Assembly: GCA_963920705.1 (NCBI GenBank)
Contig: OY987231.1
Location: forward strand, 4,767,424-4,831,423
From: Odiellus spinosus
Taxonomy: Eukaryota > Arthropoda > Arachnida > Opiliones > Phalangiidae
Direction of reading: 5' to 3'
DNA: 64,000 nucleotides
Shown here: positions 24,597-36,932 of the stretch, in pieces
Layout: each line of letters begins with the position of its first letter
Numbering within the stretch: position 1 is the first letter of the stretch
Notes under the pieces: model-generated
Told to the model about the DNA's origin: nothing
What the model saw: only the letters and a program-made list of their open reading frames with translations
The model's database searches: none
Made by a program: the position numbers and the translations under genes

Positions 24597-24770
24597 TTAG
24601 GCTTAACAAGGATCCACGGATATTGTTTGATCTAACTCATCGATAAAGACCGCGAACGAATCTTCTTAAGTCTTCGTGCATGGAAACGTTTTAGGGTCGG
24701 AATAAAGCGCGTGATTGGCCGGAGACGAGACGTATCAAATGATCTCCGTGAATCCTTGTTAAGCCTATTT
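24597..24770. repeat. Diverged palindrome, TAGGCTTAACAAGGAT
   Basis: TTAGGCTTAACAAGGATCCA at the left pairs with GAATCCTTGTTAAGCCTA at the right. The same inner block occurs in the two AGGGAGAATGC elements, so this is probably a solitary or decayed interior of that family. Confidence 0.65.
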
Positions 24771-24834
24771 TTCATCCAAGTTAATATTGATATTTATTTG
24801 TTGAATAGAATACAGGCTGATAAGCTAATTTCCC

Positions 24835-25345
24835 TAACTTTTCCAGGTTTTCCCTGACCATTTATAAATAATTTCCCTGACCAATTTTAATATTTTTTAA
24901 TGAATTTAAACCAATGGGAAAGCTCTTGGTAGTTCCCACTTTGTTTGACATAGTTTATCAATCAGGGTCGATAGCTTACTCGGAATATGAGATAAGCATT
25001 TGAATCTTTAGGCAAATATTGTCAGTTTATAAAAATTACGTTGCAATGAATTGGTCAATCAATAATAAACAGTTCCTTCCTTAACACGTGCCAAAATATT
25101 TAATTTACCTGACCTTATGGGCTCTTTTTCAAATTCCCTGACTTTTCCCTGACCTTTTGGGCTCTTTTTCAAATTCCCAGACTTTCCCTGACCTTGTGGG
25201 CCAGTTTTCAATTTCTCTGACTTTTACCTGATCTGTTGGGCCAATTTTCAAATTCTCTGACATTTTCCTGACGTTTTGGATCAATTTCCGAATTCCCTGA
25301 CTTTTCCAAGTTTTAACAGGTCGTGTTCGAACCTTGTTCAGGTTT
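24835..25345 (-). repeat. 29-bp-minisatellite dispersed family, copy B
   Basis: Begins TTTCCCTAACTTTTCCAGGT, continues with a 200-bp unique module (GTTTATCAATCAGGGTCGAT and neighbours) and then about six irregular 29- to 42-bp units with CCCTGACCTTTTGGGC. Ends CAGGTCGTGTTCGAACCTTG. It matches copy D in reverse orientation module for module. Confidence 0.8.
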
Positions 25346-26149
25346 GCGGAATGTGAAGCAATAACTACGAGGTTGATCTAAATTATATTGCATAACAAAG
25401 AAGACTATAAATATATACATCTCCCGTATTTATTACTCCACTTTCGCTCTTCAGTTCGCCCGTGAATCTGAAGCAATCTTTAGGTTGATTTAAACGCCAC
25501 GTAGATTCTCTCTATAGCTTGTTGGAAAGGTCCAACAGATTAACCAGTGAGACTACGTCTTTTTAAGGTGGTATGGATGGGGGGTTGGATATAAGATCGC
25601 GTCTATAGTTTAGGCTGACGCGCTCACTTGCGGGGGGGGGGGGGAAGGGGAGCAAGGAGTGGGAGGAGGAACTTAGGAAATATATTTGGCGAAAGATATC
25701 TCTCCTCGACGAGCTAGCTCAAACAGTGTTCTCTCTCGCTCTCTCCTCTGAGCCTCCTTTTTTTTTGAGCGGCGAGGTTTTCCAGATAAGGAAAGGAGTT
25801 AGTTTTTGTCCCTCCCCCTACCCGCTTAATTTTTAACTTTTGCTGGCTAAGAGTAGATTATAGGAGTAAGAACCTCAAAAATAATTCACCCAAAGAGAGA
25901 AAGAAAAAAAAATTTAAAATCCACCAAAAAAAAAATGATTTCTTATCGAGAACTCAAAAACCATCGTCGCGGAAATACTGGAGGAGATAAGAAACGACGA
26001 ACGCCGAACGCGTACGCCTAGATATCTTTTTTGATGATTCCAGTCGCTAGATTTTCATGATAATTTACGAGAAATTTAAATTTGCTTTTTCTTAGATTCA
26101 AACACAGTTGAAAACTTATTAGTAAATTTGAATAATTAACTCGGCACCA
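25346..26149. other. No gene seen
   Basis: G-run and purine strip at 25630-25670 and CT tract at 25728-25750. No repeat family recognised. Confidence 0.5.
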
Positions 26150-26760
26150 AAGGATTTTCCCGCTACATGACGTAGTTTATTTCTGCAACGAAATTAACGA
26201 TAATTTTCGCACGAAAAGTAGTTGAATTTATGGATTAAGTACTTTTACGAAAAAGACTGTGTGAAAGCGACCTTTCAATGGTGCCAGAACGCGCGATAAT
26301 TAATTTTGTAGATTCTATAAATAGCCGCGCTACCATAGTTCGATGATGAAGTATAGTCCTGGTCGATTTGCCGGAAATGGGCCCTTGTCTCATAGCCGCG
26401 CCGCCATCTTTTTGTAGTAACAGGTTGCCAGACTATTTCTAATTTTATTTCCCACAAACCAAATTCAAGTTGTTAGTCCAACGCTTCCTATATGATAAAG
26501 TATAGGAGGCGTTGGTTAGTCTGTAGCTATTTTCACACTACAAAAAGATGGCGGACGATCACGTGACAAAAAGTTTTCCCCGCCAAAATTTTCGCGAGGT
26601 TCTCTAGACTTCCGGTTTTGGAAATCGACCAGGACTATTGTGAGAATTTTTTTTTAAATTTACAAAAATGGTAAAATTTTATAAAATACTTATTTTTACT
26701 ATCGCAAATGTATTTTGAATCAGAAAATGCTACTCAATTTCCATTTGGAGTACTGTCTAT
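26150..26760. repeat. AAACTACGTCAT dispersed family, copy interrupted by a foldback
   Basis: Inverse orientation stretch ATGACGTAGTTTATTTCTGC, then AAGACTGTGTGAAAGCGACC and CAGAACGCGCGATAATTAAT. The foldback 26355-26636 is inserted, and related A/T-rich sequence resumes after it. Confidence 0.65.
26355..26636. mobile_element. TA-flanked foldback MITE, AGTCCTGGTCGATTT ends
   Basis: 282 bp with AGTCCTGGTCGATTT at the left and its exact inverse at the right. Inner inverted blocks include CCATCTTTTTGTAGT and the near-perfect central hairpin CCAACGCTTCCTATA / TATAGGAGGCGTTGG. TA lies at both borders if the terminal A is counted as target. It interrupts a member of the AAACTACGTCAT dispersed family. 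Confidence 0.8.
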
Positions 26761-26779
26761 GAAAAATCCGTCACAGTCT

Positions 26780-27215
26780 CATTTTGAATTCCCTGACCTT
26801 TTGGGCCAACTTCCAAATTTCCTGACTTTTGTCTGATCCGGGAAAATTTTCAAATTTCCTGACCTTTTGGGGCCAATTTCCAAATTCCCTGACCTTTTGG
26901 GTCAAATTCCATGACCTTTTCGAGCCAATTTCCAAATTCCCTGACCTTTAAGGCCAAATTCCAAATTCCCTGACCTTTTCGAGCCAATTTTCAAATTCCC
27001 TGACCTTTTCAATCCAATTTTCAAATTCCCCGACCTTTAAGGCCAAATTTCAAAATCCCTAACCTTTTCCAGCCAATTTCCAAATTCCCTGACCTTTTCA
27101 AGCCAATTTTCAAATTCCCTGACCTTTTGAGCCAATTTCCAAATTCCCTGACATTAAGCGAGAATTTTAAAATACCCTTACTTTCCCTGACCTTTTGGAC
27201 CAATTTCCAACGAAC
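26780..27215 (-). repeat. 29-bp-minisatellite dispersed family, copy C
   Basis: About fourteen units of AATTCCCTGACCTTTT with variable GGGCCAA, CGAGCCAA or AAGGCCAA linkers. The unique module is missing. It follows directly on an AAACTACGTCAT-family stretch. Open frames on the minus strand here are repeat peptides. Confidence 0.85.
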
Positions 27216-27649
27216 CCCGAACTCCCTCCGAATAAACCATTTGTTATTGGCCAAAAATATAATTTAAAGAGTGACGATGGAGCTGCAGCGAGTAGTTTAG
27301 ATAAACGAGGGGGGGGGGAGGAGAGATTGAAGGGGGTTATTCCCCCAGTCAATAAATTCTTCGATAGTGGGGTGCCCGTTAATCTACAAAAATACGCTTT
27401 ATTGGAGATTTATCGCGCGGGGTGTAACGGTTTAAGCCCCCAGCAGACACTAGCTAGCCAGTAGCAACTGACGCCAAGCAAATTCACCTATATTATATAT
27501 AGAGCTTAAAATTAGTTTTCTTTCAGGTGAGAAAGCTTTTTTTCGCTCCAACACGTATTTCTTCTCCCCCTCGCCCCACCTCTAAAAAATTTGACCGTTT
27601 TGATATAGGCGCCAACTTAAGCCAAGTTCGCACTAGAGTTCGGAATCGT

Positions 27650-28112
27650 ATAATGAATAACTTCGGATATCTATTGATAACTAGGCTTTTTTTCAGATAT
27701 TTTAATCTCGGATAAATTGGTTGTTAATGTAAAACAACAAATTATATAAAGACGCGTATCAAATGGAGATAAAATTTTAAGCTCGATTAATAAACAAATT
27801 ACACATTTATTCGAACGGATAAAAATATGTTTCTTGAAATCCGTGTAGAATGAAATATAATTATTATATTTTAATCTAAATTGAAAGGAACAGCGACAAA
27901 ATGACTACATTCTAGCTTCGTGATCTCAATTTGGGTTAAAATACCGGGTTTCAAATTGTTCTTATCGGTGAATGAGTATAACGTATCAATTTCGTATAAC
28001 AAGGAATACGAATAAAAGGTTTGCCTTACATTTGGATAAGTTATAGCTCTAATAAGAAATGGATATGTTTTTCGCGAACGGATAATATCTAATTGACATT
28101 CACGATGGTCTT
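27650..28112 (+). repeat. Two-copy dispersed repeat, copy 1 (about 460 bp)
   Basis: Closely similar to 36933-37410 over its whole length, with shared blocks AAGCTCGATTAATAAACAAA, TTTCTTGAAATCCGTGTAGA, CTAAATTGAAAGGAACAGCG and ACATTCTAGCTTCG. No inverted ends, no long frame and no third copy in the window. Confidence 0.85.
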
Positions 28113-28197
28113 ATGGATTTCCTAGCTCTATTTCGCAAGCTCTTTATAAAGAAGTAAATGGTTGCGCGAGTTTAATTGAATGGGATGGACAAAATCG

Positions 28198-28370
28198 CCG
28201 TGTTCGCACAATACAGACTTTTCAACGGTTTGGAAAGGTCAAAAATTCAAATTTTCCTTGTTAACTAGAGAGATCATTTGTCACAAAATGAAGTTATTAG
28301 CTTGAAAAGTTAGAATTTGAATATTGGAAAAGGTGTGAAAACGGTACCTTTGACTGTACTAAAGTCAAAT
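28198..28370. repeat. GCGTTCACACT-family repeat, one end only
   Basis: Begins CCGTGTTCGCACAATACAGA and continues with CAACGGTTTGGAAAGGTCAA; the other end runs into a dispersed repeat with GTACCTTTGACTGTACTAAA. Diverged. Confidence 0.5.
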
Positions 28371-28465
28371 TTTTCAAATCCATGCTTTGACAGTGCTAAA
28401 ATGAATACGCGTAATCCGTAATCGGTGTACAGGGAATCCTAGAGAAATTAGCCCCTTGCGTATAG
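28345..28465. repeat. Dispersed repeat with GTACCTTTGACTGTACT, second copy
   Basis: Same word order as at 17945-18078 (ACGCGTAATCCGTAATCGGT, GTACAGGGAATCC, TTAGCCCCTTG). No inverted ends seen. Confidence 0.6.
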
Positions 28466-28752
28466 CTAAAGAAATGATCCCAATTGAAAAGTTATCGTGA
28501 ATGACATGTTTCCGCTTAAAGGACCTATCTGCTCTGAAATTAACCCCCTTTACAATGCTCTTCCCTTACGCACAGAGCCTAGCTTTGACTGTACAAGTTG
28601 TTATGATCAACGTCGTCTGCTAGCTAAGCTAGAAAAGAAGCTTGGGGACTTTAAAGGGGATTTAAAAATAACAGATAGTGCCTTTAAATTAAAAGGCATA
28701 TAAAACGCTCAAACTTGTAAGCATTTCTTTAATTTCATCGATATAAAAAAAT

Positions 28753-28925
28753 TAAAGTCAAGTTCACACTTTCAAATCGTTTTTTAAACGTTTTTTAAAC
28801 CGACTATTGAGAACATAATATTTGTATTTGTTAATCGAAGATTTGCACGAATGACCCCGAACTTTTATAATTTGACCAAATATAATTCAAATTGGTTTCA
28901 AAGTCTCTAATGTGAACACAGCTTA
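28753..28925. mobile_element. GCGTTCACACT-family MITE, diverged
   Basis: From AGTTCACACTTTCAAATCG to CTCTAATGTGAACACAGC. It carries the same arrangement of TTTTTAAACCG, AATTTGACC and GGTTTCAAAGTCTC blocks as the other copies. Confidence 0.65.
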
Positions 28926-29204
28926 GAGATAGAAAATTACAAGTCAATTAAAAAAATTACATAATTATTACTAATTAAAGAGACTGTAAAAATCAAGCGT
29001 CGGCGCCCTTACCCCATTAAAAACTTGAAATATAAATTACTTAATTGTCGTGCAGCGCGCGAAGGGTGAATTATAAATTCCAAAATACAGCAGAAACTTT
29101 CAAAAATTCGTATCGCGTTCCTAAAAAGGAAGAGGAATTTTGTTTCAATTTTTAACTAGGATAAATTTGATAGTCGCTATCGATTAAAAACCAAATCGTT
29201 TCGC

Positions 29205-30392
29205 ATAAAGGGAGAATGCAACCTAACAACAAGTGATTTTTTATCTATTCATTATCGTTTAAATAGGCTTAATCCACCAGTAAAACAAAATTACAAACTA
29301 ATATTAAACTAGAAATAAATTTAAAACTTACCCGGAAAATAGGCTTAGCTGGATTCATGGAGATCCTGAACTCCCCGTATAACGGCAATCAACCAATTAC
29401 ATTGATCCGTGGCCCTTAATTATTTGGGGAGTTCAGGATCTCCATCCATGAATCCAGCTAAGCCTAATTTGATGGTAAGTTTTAAATCTATTTCTAGTTT
29501 TAATATAGCTACGTTCATACTAGGCCTTGGAATCGATTTAAACCGTTTCAAAACGTTTCGCTAGAGTCGTGTGAACAGGAAACCGTCTTTTCTCGAATCG
29601 ATTTCATTCGATTTCTCGAAACCGATTAGAGAACCAGTTTCGTACCGATTCGGTTTCAGCTAGATTAAGCTAGAAAATATCGATCTATAAAGATAACGCG
29701 TGACTCCTAAAACGATTCCTGCCGATATGAATATCGGTTTGATTTTACCGTTTCAAACCGATTAAGAAATGCTAGTGTGACCGTAGCTTATCTGTTTATA
29801 ATTTTTTACTGTTGGACACTAACATTTCTTAATCGATTGAAACGATAAAATCAAACCGATATTCAAATCACCAGGAATCGTTTTAAGCGTCACGTGTTGA
29901 CGCATTATCTATAGCCGCGTTTATACTAGGTCTTGGAATCGATTTAAAGCGTTTCAAAACGTTCGCTAGAGTCGTGTGAACTGGAAACAGTCTTTTCTCG
30001 AAACGATTTCATTCGATTTCTCGAAGTTGCTTCGGGAACCAGTGTCATACCGATTCGGTTTAAACAACCGATAAATTAAGTTACGATAAATCGATTCATA
30101 AAGCAAATGCGTGAACGCGTGACACTTAAAAACGATTCCTGGCGATTTAAATATCGGTTTGATTTAACCGTTTCAGATCGATTAAGAAGCGCTAGTGTGA
30201 CCGTAGCTTATCGGTTGTTGAAACCGAATCGGTATGAATCTGGTTCCCGAAGCGGTTCCGAGAAATCGAATCGATTCGATAAAAGACGGTTTCCCGTTCA
30301 AACAACTCCAGCGAAACGTTTTGAAATGGTTTAAATCGATTCCAAGGCCTAGTATGAACGCAGCTTCGTTGTTAGGCTGTATTCTCCCTTAA
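29205..30392. mobile_element. AGGGAGAATGC-ended element, copy with several insertions
   Basis: Left end AAAGGGAGAATGCAACCTAA (29207 onward), right end GTTGTTAGGCTGTATTCTCC CTTAA (to 30392). Inside are the inverted pair TAGGCTTAGCTGGATTCATG / CATGAATCCAGCTAAGCCTA (29342-29466) and the cluster of GCTACG...CACTAG elements (29508-30366). Confidence 0.7.
29508..30366. repeat. Cluster of GCTACG...CACTAG inverted-repeat elements
   Basis: At least three rearranged copies: one complete (about 29508-29790, from GCTACGTTCATACTAGG to GCTAGTGTGACCGTAGC), a half copy inverted (29815-29905), another near-complete copy (29910-30213) and a further half ending CCTAGTATGAACGCAGC (to 30366). All share AATCGATTTAAA, ACCGATTCGGTTT and GTTTCAAAACGTTTCG blocks. 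Confidence 0.7.
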
Positions 30393-31032
30393 AACAAAAT
30401 CGCGGCCGACTCTAAGCTAAGTTTGATTTTGTCAACTTTGCTGTTACTTTAAAATGATGGTTAATTTAATGAACAACGCATGGATATCGCTTATATAAAG
30501 ATATATATACTTCGCTATATTGGAAATATATTGCCATGATTCAGTTTCTCTCTCTCGCAATGTGATGTGGCGATTTGTTGCGCGTTGTCCCGGGGCCATT
30601 TAAGGTATATATATACTGATGGGGTCTCACCAATATCTATCAGTCGGGGAGGGGGGTTATTCAGGAGTGAGGGTGTGAATTGATGTCTCCATTTCCCGGG
30701 GTGTCGCGTTTCGGGCTTCGGTCTCGGTTATCGAACCGCGGTCGAAGTGAATGGTGATTCGTCGGGCGTCATCGAGAAAAAAAATGTCCACCGCTTACGC
30801 GATACGCAATTTCCGCTCGCCAGCTCCTTATAAACACCTATATATTACCGCTTTATTTCTTATAGACAAAAATCGCGTGAAATAATAATTTATTCGCCGA
30901 TAAAACGTGCAAAGGGGGAGGGCCACTATACAAATTTGGGTAAATAGTACAACTTAAACCCTAGGGAGTTTAGGACGAAGTAAGTTATAAATGTATTTTG
31001 GTTTCGAGATCTAATGAACGATTGAGAAATTT
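30393..31032. other. No gene seen
   Basis: Mixed composition with some CpG around 30700-30790. No recognisable frame or repeat. Confidence 0.5.
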
Positions 31033-31039
31033 GTAACGG

Positions 31040-31376
31040 CAGAAGCCGATGAAACCCTCCTTTGAAGTCTATTACTCCCGGGTCTTGTCTACCCCTCTCT
31101 GTATGGGTTATTCTCAAAAGGCGCGATTCGTACGCCTCCTAACGATAGATATTTTCGGAGCGGGAGATGGTCGAGCGAATATCTCTAGCAGCCTTGGAGT
31201 TCGTCAAAAAAACGTCGTCGTTTGTGGAGAGAGAGAATTTCCAATTTTGCGTAGACAGGGGGTATGAAGTAGGACCCCTCCGATCTCGTAAAATCGTGAA
31301 TTTTACCCATACAGAGAGGCGCGCTATATGGAACATTAGAGTAGTAGACTTCAAAGGAGGGTTTCATCTACTTCTG
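31040..31376 (-). mobile_element. CAGAAGCC-family MITE, copy 3
   Basis: 337 bp, same orientation as copy 2 and closely similar. Perfect 7-bp duplication GTAACGG (31033-31039, 31377-31383). It lies just before the 26-bp satellite array, which starts about 40 bp downstream. Confidence 0.93.
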
Positions 31377-31419
31377 GTAACGGTATAGGGAGTCGTCACA
31401 CTGTGATATTTACCCATAC

Positions 31420-33580
31420 GATATAATATAATCCTATACTTTGCAAGTAAAATAGAACCCCATATTTTGAAAATAAAATATAATCCCATATTTTAAAAAT
31501 AAAATATAATCCCATATTTTAAAAATAAAATATAATCCCATATTTTAAAAATAAAATATAATCCCATATTTTAAAAATAAAATATAATCCCATATTTTAA
31601 AAATAAAATATAATCCCATATTTTAAAAATAAAATATAATCCAATATTTTAAAAATAAAATATAATCCCATATTTTAAAAATAAAATATAATCCCATATT
31701 TTAAAAATAAAATATAATCCCATATTTTAAAAATAAAATATAATCCCATATTTTAAAAATAAAATATAATCCCATATTTTAAAAATAAAATATAATCCCA
31801 TATTTTAAAAATAAAATATAATCCCATATTTTAAAAATAAAATATAATCCAATATTTTAAAAATAAAATATAATCCCATATTTTAAAAATAAAATATAAT
31901 CCCATATTTTAAAAATAAAATATAATCCCATATTTTAAAAATAAAATATAATCCCATATTTTAAAATAAAATATAATCCCATATTTTAAAAATAAAATAT
32001 AATCCAATATTTTAAAAATAAAATATAATCCCATATTTTAAAAATAAAATATAATCCCATATTTTAAAAATAAAATATAATCCCATATTTTAAAAATAAA
32101 ATATAATCCCATATTTTAAAAATAAAATATAATCCCATATTTTAAAAATAAAATATAATCCCATATTTTAAAAATAAAATATAATCCAATATTTTAAAAA
32201 TAAAATATAATCCCATATTTTAAAAATAAAATATAATCCCATATTTTAAAAATAAAATATAATCCCATATTTTAAAAATAAAATATAATCCCATATTTTA
32301 AAATAAAATATAATCCCATATTTTAAAAATAAAATATAATCCAATATTTTAAAAATAAAATATAATCCCATATTTTAAAAATAAAATATAATCCCATATT
32401 TTAAAAATAAAATATAATCCCATATTTTAAAAATAAAATATAATCCCATATTTTAAAAATAAAATATAATCCCATATTTTAAAAATAAAATATAATCCCA
32501 TATTTTAAAAATAAAATATAATCCAATATTTTAAAAATAAAATATAATCCCATATTTTAAAAATAAAATATAATCCCATATTTTAAAAATAAAATATAAT
32601 CCCATATTTTAAAAATAAAATATAATCCCATATTTTAAAATAAAATATAATCCCATATTTTAAAAATAAAATATAATCCAATATTTTAAAAATAAAATAT
32701 AATCCCATATTTTAAAAATAAAATATAATCCCATATTTTAAAAATAAAATATAATCCCATATTTTAAAAATAAAATATAATCCCATATTTTAAAAATAAA
32801 ATATAATCCCATATTTTAAAAATAAAATATAATCCCATATTTTAAAAATAAAATATAATCCAATATTTTAAAAATAAAATATAATCCCATATTTTAAAAA
32901 TAAAATATAATCCCATATTTTAAAAATAAAATATAATCCCATATTTTAAAAATAAAATATAATCCCATATTTTAAAATAAAATATAATCCCATATTTTAA
33001 AAATAAAATATAATCCAATATTTTAAAAATAAAATATAATCCCATATTTTAAAAATAAAATATAATCCCATATTTTAAAAATAAAATATAATCCCATATT
33101 TTAAAAATAAAATATAATCCCATATTTTAAAAATAAAATATAATCCCATATTTTAAAAATAAAATATAATCCCATATTTTAAAAATAAAATATAATCCAA
33201 TATTTTAAAAAAAAAATATAATCCCATATTTTAAAAATAAAATATAATCCCATATTTTAAAAATAAAATATAATCCCATATTTTAAAAATAAAATATAAT
33301 CCCATATTTTAAAAATAAAATATAATCCCATATTTTAAAAATAAAATATAATCCAATATTTTAAAAATAAAATATAATCCCATATTTTAAAAATAAAATA
33401 TAATCCAATATTTTAAAAATAAAATATAATCCAATATTTTAAAAATAAAATATAATCCCATATTTTAAAAAAAATATAATCCAATATTTTAAAAATAAAA
33501 TTTAATCCCATATTTTAAAAATATAATCCCATATTTTGAAAATAAAATAATACTATATTTTGAAAATTAAATAATTCTAT
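31420..33580. repeat. Satellite array, 26-bp unit with 337-bp higher-order repeat
   Basis: The unit is CCCATATTTTAAAAATAAAA plus TATAAT (26 bp), about 83 copies. A variant unit starting CCA instead of CCC begins at 31641, 31849, 32004, 32186, 32341, 32523, 32678, 32860, 33015 and 33197. From 31849 on, the steps alternate 155 and 182 bp, i.e. six units (one of them 25 bp) and seven units. Thus a 13-unit block of 337 bp is repeated exactly four times (31849-33196). The edges, especially 33350-33580, are irregular. Confidence 0.97.
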
Positions 33581-34039
33581 ATTTCCAATAAGGAATTGAA
33601 ATTTATAGCTGGGCTGTTTGATATGAACAATGGAACGTTAAATATTGTTATCCGTTTGGCGCTCGCGGTGATGGCATTTAACGAGGGAGTTATCTGCGGG
33701 CAAAGGCCTACTTTTAAGCTATCTCGCGTCGCTAGAATTATTTATTTAATAATATAAATATAATACGTAAGAGAGATATAAGTTAGCTTTGTCCGCTTAT
33801 CCGTTATCAACTGGACGAAAAAAAAGGGCCAATCATCTTCCACGCATTCGTACCAGGAAAAAAAACCTAGACCCGAGGTTGAATGGTATAGCGGGCGTGG
33901 GGAGCCGATAAAAACAGCGACAAAAATATAAATGTTGATAATAATGGAAATTCGGATTCACGCCGAGACTTTTAGATATATCATTAACGAGCGGCCAAAA
34001 AAGAGAGATAACAGGAAAAAAATCTAACCAAAGAACAAG
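33581..34039. other. No gene seen
   Basis: AT-rich spacer between the 26-bp satellite and the TTAA element. Confidence 0.5.
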
Positions 34040-34789
34040 TTAAAGGGAGAATACAACCAAGGCCTAATCCACCATTAAAATGTTCACAAAACATATATTA
34101 AACTAGAAGTAAATTTAAAACTTACCCCCAAATAATAGGCTTAGCGAGATTCATGGAGATCTTGAATTGCCTCCGTGTAAGGTCTAGTAACCAATTAGCA
34201 AAGGCGCATCATTCACGCGAGATCTCCATGAGACTTACAATCGCGTTCGATTGGTCACTAGACCCAGAAGTAGATGAAACCCTCCTTTGAAGTCTACTAC
34301 TCTAATCTTCGATATAGCGCTCCTCTCTGTATGAGTAAAATTCCCAATTTTACGAGATCGGAGGGGTCCTACTTCATACCCCCCTGTCAACGGAAAATTG
34401 GAAATTCTCTCTCTCCACAAACGACGACGTTTTTTTGACGAACTCCAAGGCTGCTAGAGATATTCGCTCGACGAACTCCCGCTCCGAAAATATCTACCGT
34501 TAGGAGGCGTACGAATCGCGCTTTTTGAAACTAACCCATACAGAGAGGGGTAGACAAGACCAGGGAGTAATAGACTTCAAAGGAGGGTTTCATAGGCTTC
34601 TGCTAGACCTTATACGCGAGGAAATCAGAATCTCCGTGAATCCCATTAAGCCTATTTTCGGGTTAAGTTTTAAATTTATTTCTAGTTTAATATCTGTTCG
34701 TAAATTTTTTCACTAGTGGATTAGGCCTATTTAAACAATAAGGAATCGATAAAAAAATCACTTGATGTTAGGTTGCATTCTCCCTTTAA
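34040..34789. mobile_element. TTAA-flanked element, AGGGAGAATGC ends, copy with nested MITE
   Basis: Ends TTAAAGGGAGAATACAACC and GGTTGCATTCTCCCTTTAA. Interior blocks TAGGCTTAGCGAGATTCATG and CCGTGAATCCCATTAAGCCT form a second inverted pair. The CAGAAGCC MITE copy 4 lies between them. Confidence 0.8.
34265..34602 (+). mobile_element. CAGAAGCC-family MITE, copy 4 (nested)
   Basis: 338 bp, plus orientation. Perfect 7-bp duplication CTAGACC (34258-34264, 34603-34609). It is inserted in the middle of a TTAA-flanked element (34040-34789), so it is the younger of the two. Confidence 0.93.
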
Positions 34790-35329
34790 CGATATCGATA
34801 GAACTACTTTTTATTCTATTAGAGTTTAACACGGTGTATAAATCCGCCTCCGATTGAATTGTTACTTCACTGTATATTCGCGCCATGTTATCACTAACCC
34901 GTATTTTGGTTTCCCGCAGCGCATAACGTAATAATACTAATACTATACCTATATATATTTATTCCCGCGAGAGGATAACGTTTTCTTTTTTCGAAGCTTT
35001 TTACATTTTGCCAAAACATATCCTCTAACTGATAAAAGCACTTTTTTGTATTTGAATAAAAAAAAAAATCCAAAAAAATCTGGCCTTAAATCTGAATTTA
35101 TTAACAAGGAAAAGTTATCTAACGGCTGCTGTTAAAATATTTGAAACCAGCTAAGCATATAGGGTGCGCTAGGCGATGGAATATTATTCTTATCTTTTGA
35201 ACCCCATGTGGAGTTTATTTTTGACAAAAATTGAAATAACTCGCTTATCCAACAAACGCCATTTAACGTTTAGATTAGTATTATTATTATTATTATTGGG
35301 TATACAATGAGATACCTTCGTAGACTTCG
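34790..35329. other. No gene seen
   Basis: AT-rich spacer with a short (ATT)n tract at 35279-35297. Confidence 0.5.
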
Positions 35330-35580
35330 TTAAAGGGAGAATGCAACCTAACAACAGCTACAGTCACACTAGCATTTCTTAATCGATTTGAAACGGTACA
35401 ATCAAATCGATATTAAAATCGCCAGGAATCATTTTAAACGTCACACGTTCATGCATTATCTTTATAATCGATTTATCGTAGCTTCATCTATTGGTTGTTG
35501 AAACCGAATGGGTATGAAACTGGTTCCCTAAGCAATTTCGAGAAATCGATTCAAAAGCCTCGTTCATACATAGACCTAAA
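35330..35580. mobile_element. Truncated AGGGAGAATGC end plus GCTACAGTCACACTAG element
   Basis: TTAAAGGGAGAATGCAACC at 35330 is followed directly by AGCTACAGTCACACTAGCAT, the end of the other family, which runs on to about 35580 (ATCGATTCAAAAGCCTCGTT). The partner end of the first element was not found. Confidence 0.6.
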
Positions 35581-36932
35581 TGCGCTTCGTTGCGCTTCGA
35601 TTCTATAATTGGTTATCAAACCAACGTGAGAAATCAGTTCGTGTTGGTTCGGGAAGCAGCTTGGCCAAGTCGCTTCGGTTCAATCCGCTTTGAAAATAAC
35701 GAGGCGGGGAGACAAATTTGCTGATAAATCTTAAAAAACGATTAAAATTATAGTTTCTGTCAAAAATTCTTAACCAACGAGTTACAAACACGATTTACTA
35801 ATTAGTTTGAGATAACTATTTAAAAATTTTAAATTCTGGGCATTTTTTAAAACGACACTAAGCCTTGGCTTAGGTCGAACCGGGGCGAACGGCCGCGAAC
35901 CGTCTTGTCAGCGTGTGAAAACGGAAAACACTTCGTACTGGTTTTGAAACTCAAACTATTTAAGGCATTTCTTAAACGATGCTTCCCCAGAAGTGCACAT
36001 TCCCAAAAGGGCAATTTCCCAAAAGAGCGCATTTAAACAAACGGTGCTAATTAAAAAAAAAAATAAATAAATAAAACTCAAAACCGGTTTTTTGGGTAAA
36101 GCGTTCTTTTGGGCAGTGCTCTAATGAGGGTCACCTCTATGACCACTATATACCTATTGTCTAATTTAAGAGATAAAATCGAGGATAGCTTTAAGCTCGC
36201 CTAAATTCTAACACTTATCGGCAAGTTGGTAGAACCAAAATTCTACAAGTTCAAAAAAGCTTTTTTTTGGTTCTAAGAAAGTGTACGCGGTTTTTTTAAA
36301 CTATAGGGTATTAATACTATGTAGAATGGATTTTTGGGAAGGTTTGGTCCCCCTCGAACGCTATCTTTTACCTTAGAAAGAAAATAGAGCCCTTTAGCGA
36401 CGGGGGTTGCTAAAAAACTCACCTTTATTAATTTTTCCCGGTTCGATATTTAAAATGAGTCGTTTGAAGGGTTCATCCCCCTTCTTCAGAGACTCTCTTT
36501 CTCTCTCTCATTCTATAGGTAATGACATTTTTTGTAGCTCTATATAACCCCCCTTTCGCTATCGAATGAGGACAAACCCCTTAAGACCCCAATAGCTTCC
36601 CCCAACCTACCCCGCAAAGTACTCAACCCCGATAGCGACCTATACGAAAGAGTGTAAGAGAGAGAAAAAAAAACTTGTCCCTAATTAGGAGCGCCAAATT
36701 TGAGACCACCTTATTGAATATTGGAAATAACTAAAGAAAATTCTATATCTTAAACACTTACATTTTGCCCCTTTAATTTAAAGTAAAACATTTTAATTTT
36801 CGAAAGTTTTAATTGGGATATTTTTGGGGGCGGGGGAATCTTATCCGATTTTGGTTTAAAATATCAAATATAGGTTTATATACGTTACGAAAATCATGGG
36901 CGCGACCATCCGATGGTCAGACACTTGATTAA
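35581..36932. other. No gene seen
   Basis: No family recognised. CCC/CT-rich strip near 36460-36620. Short minus frames (61-62 codons) look incidental. Confidence 0.45.
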
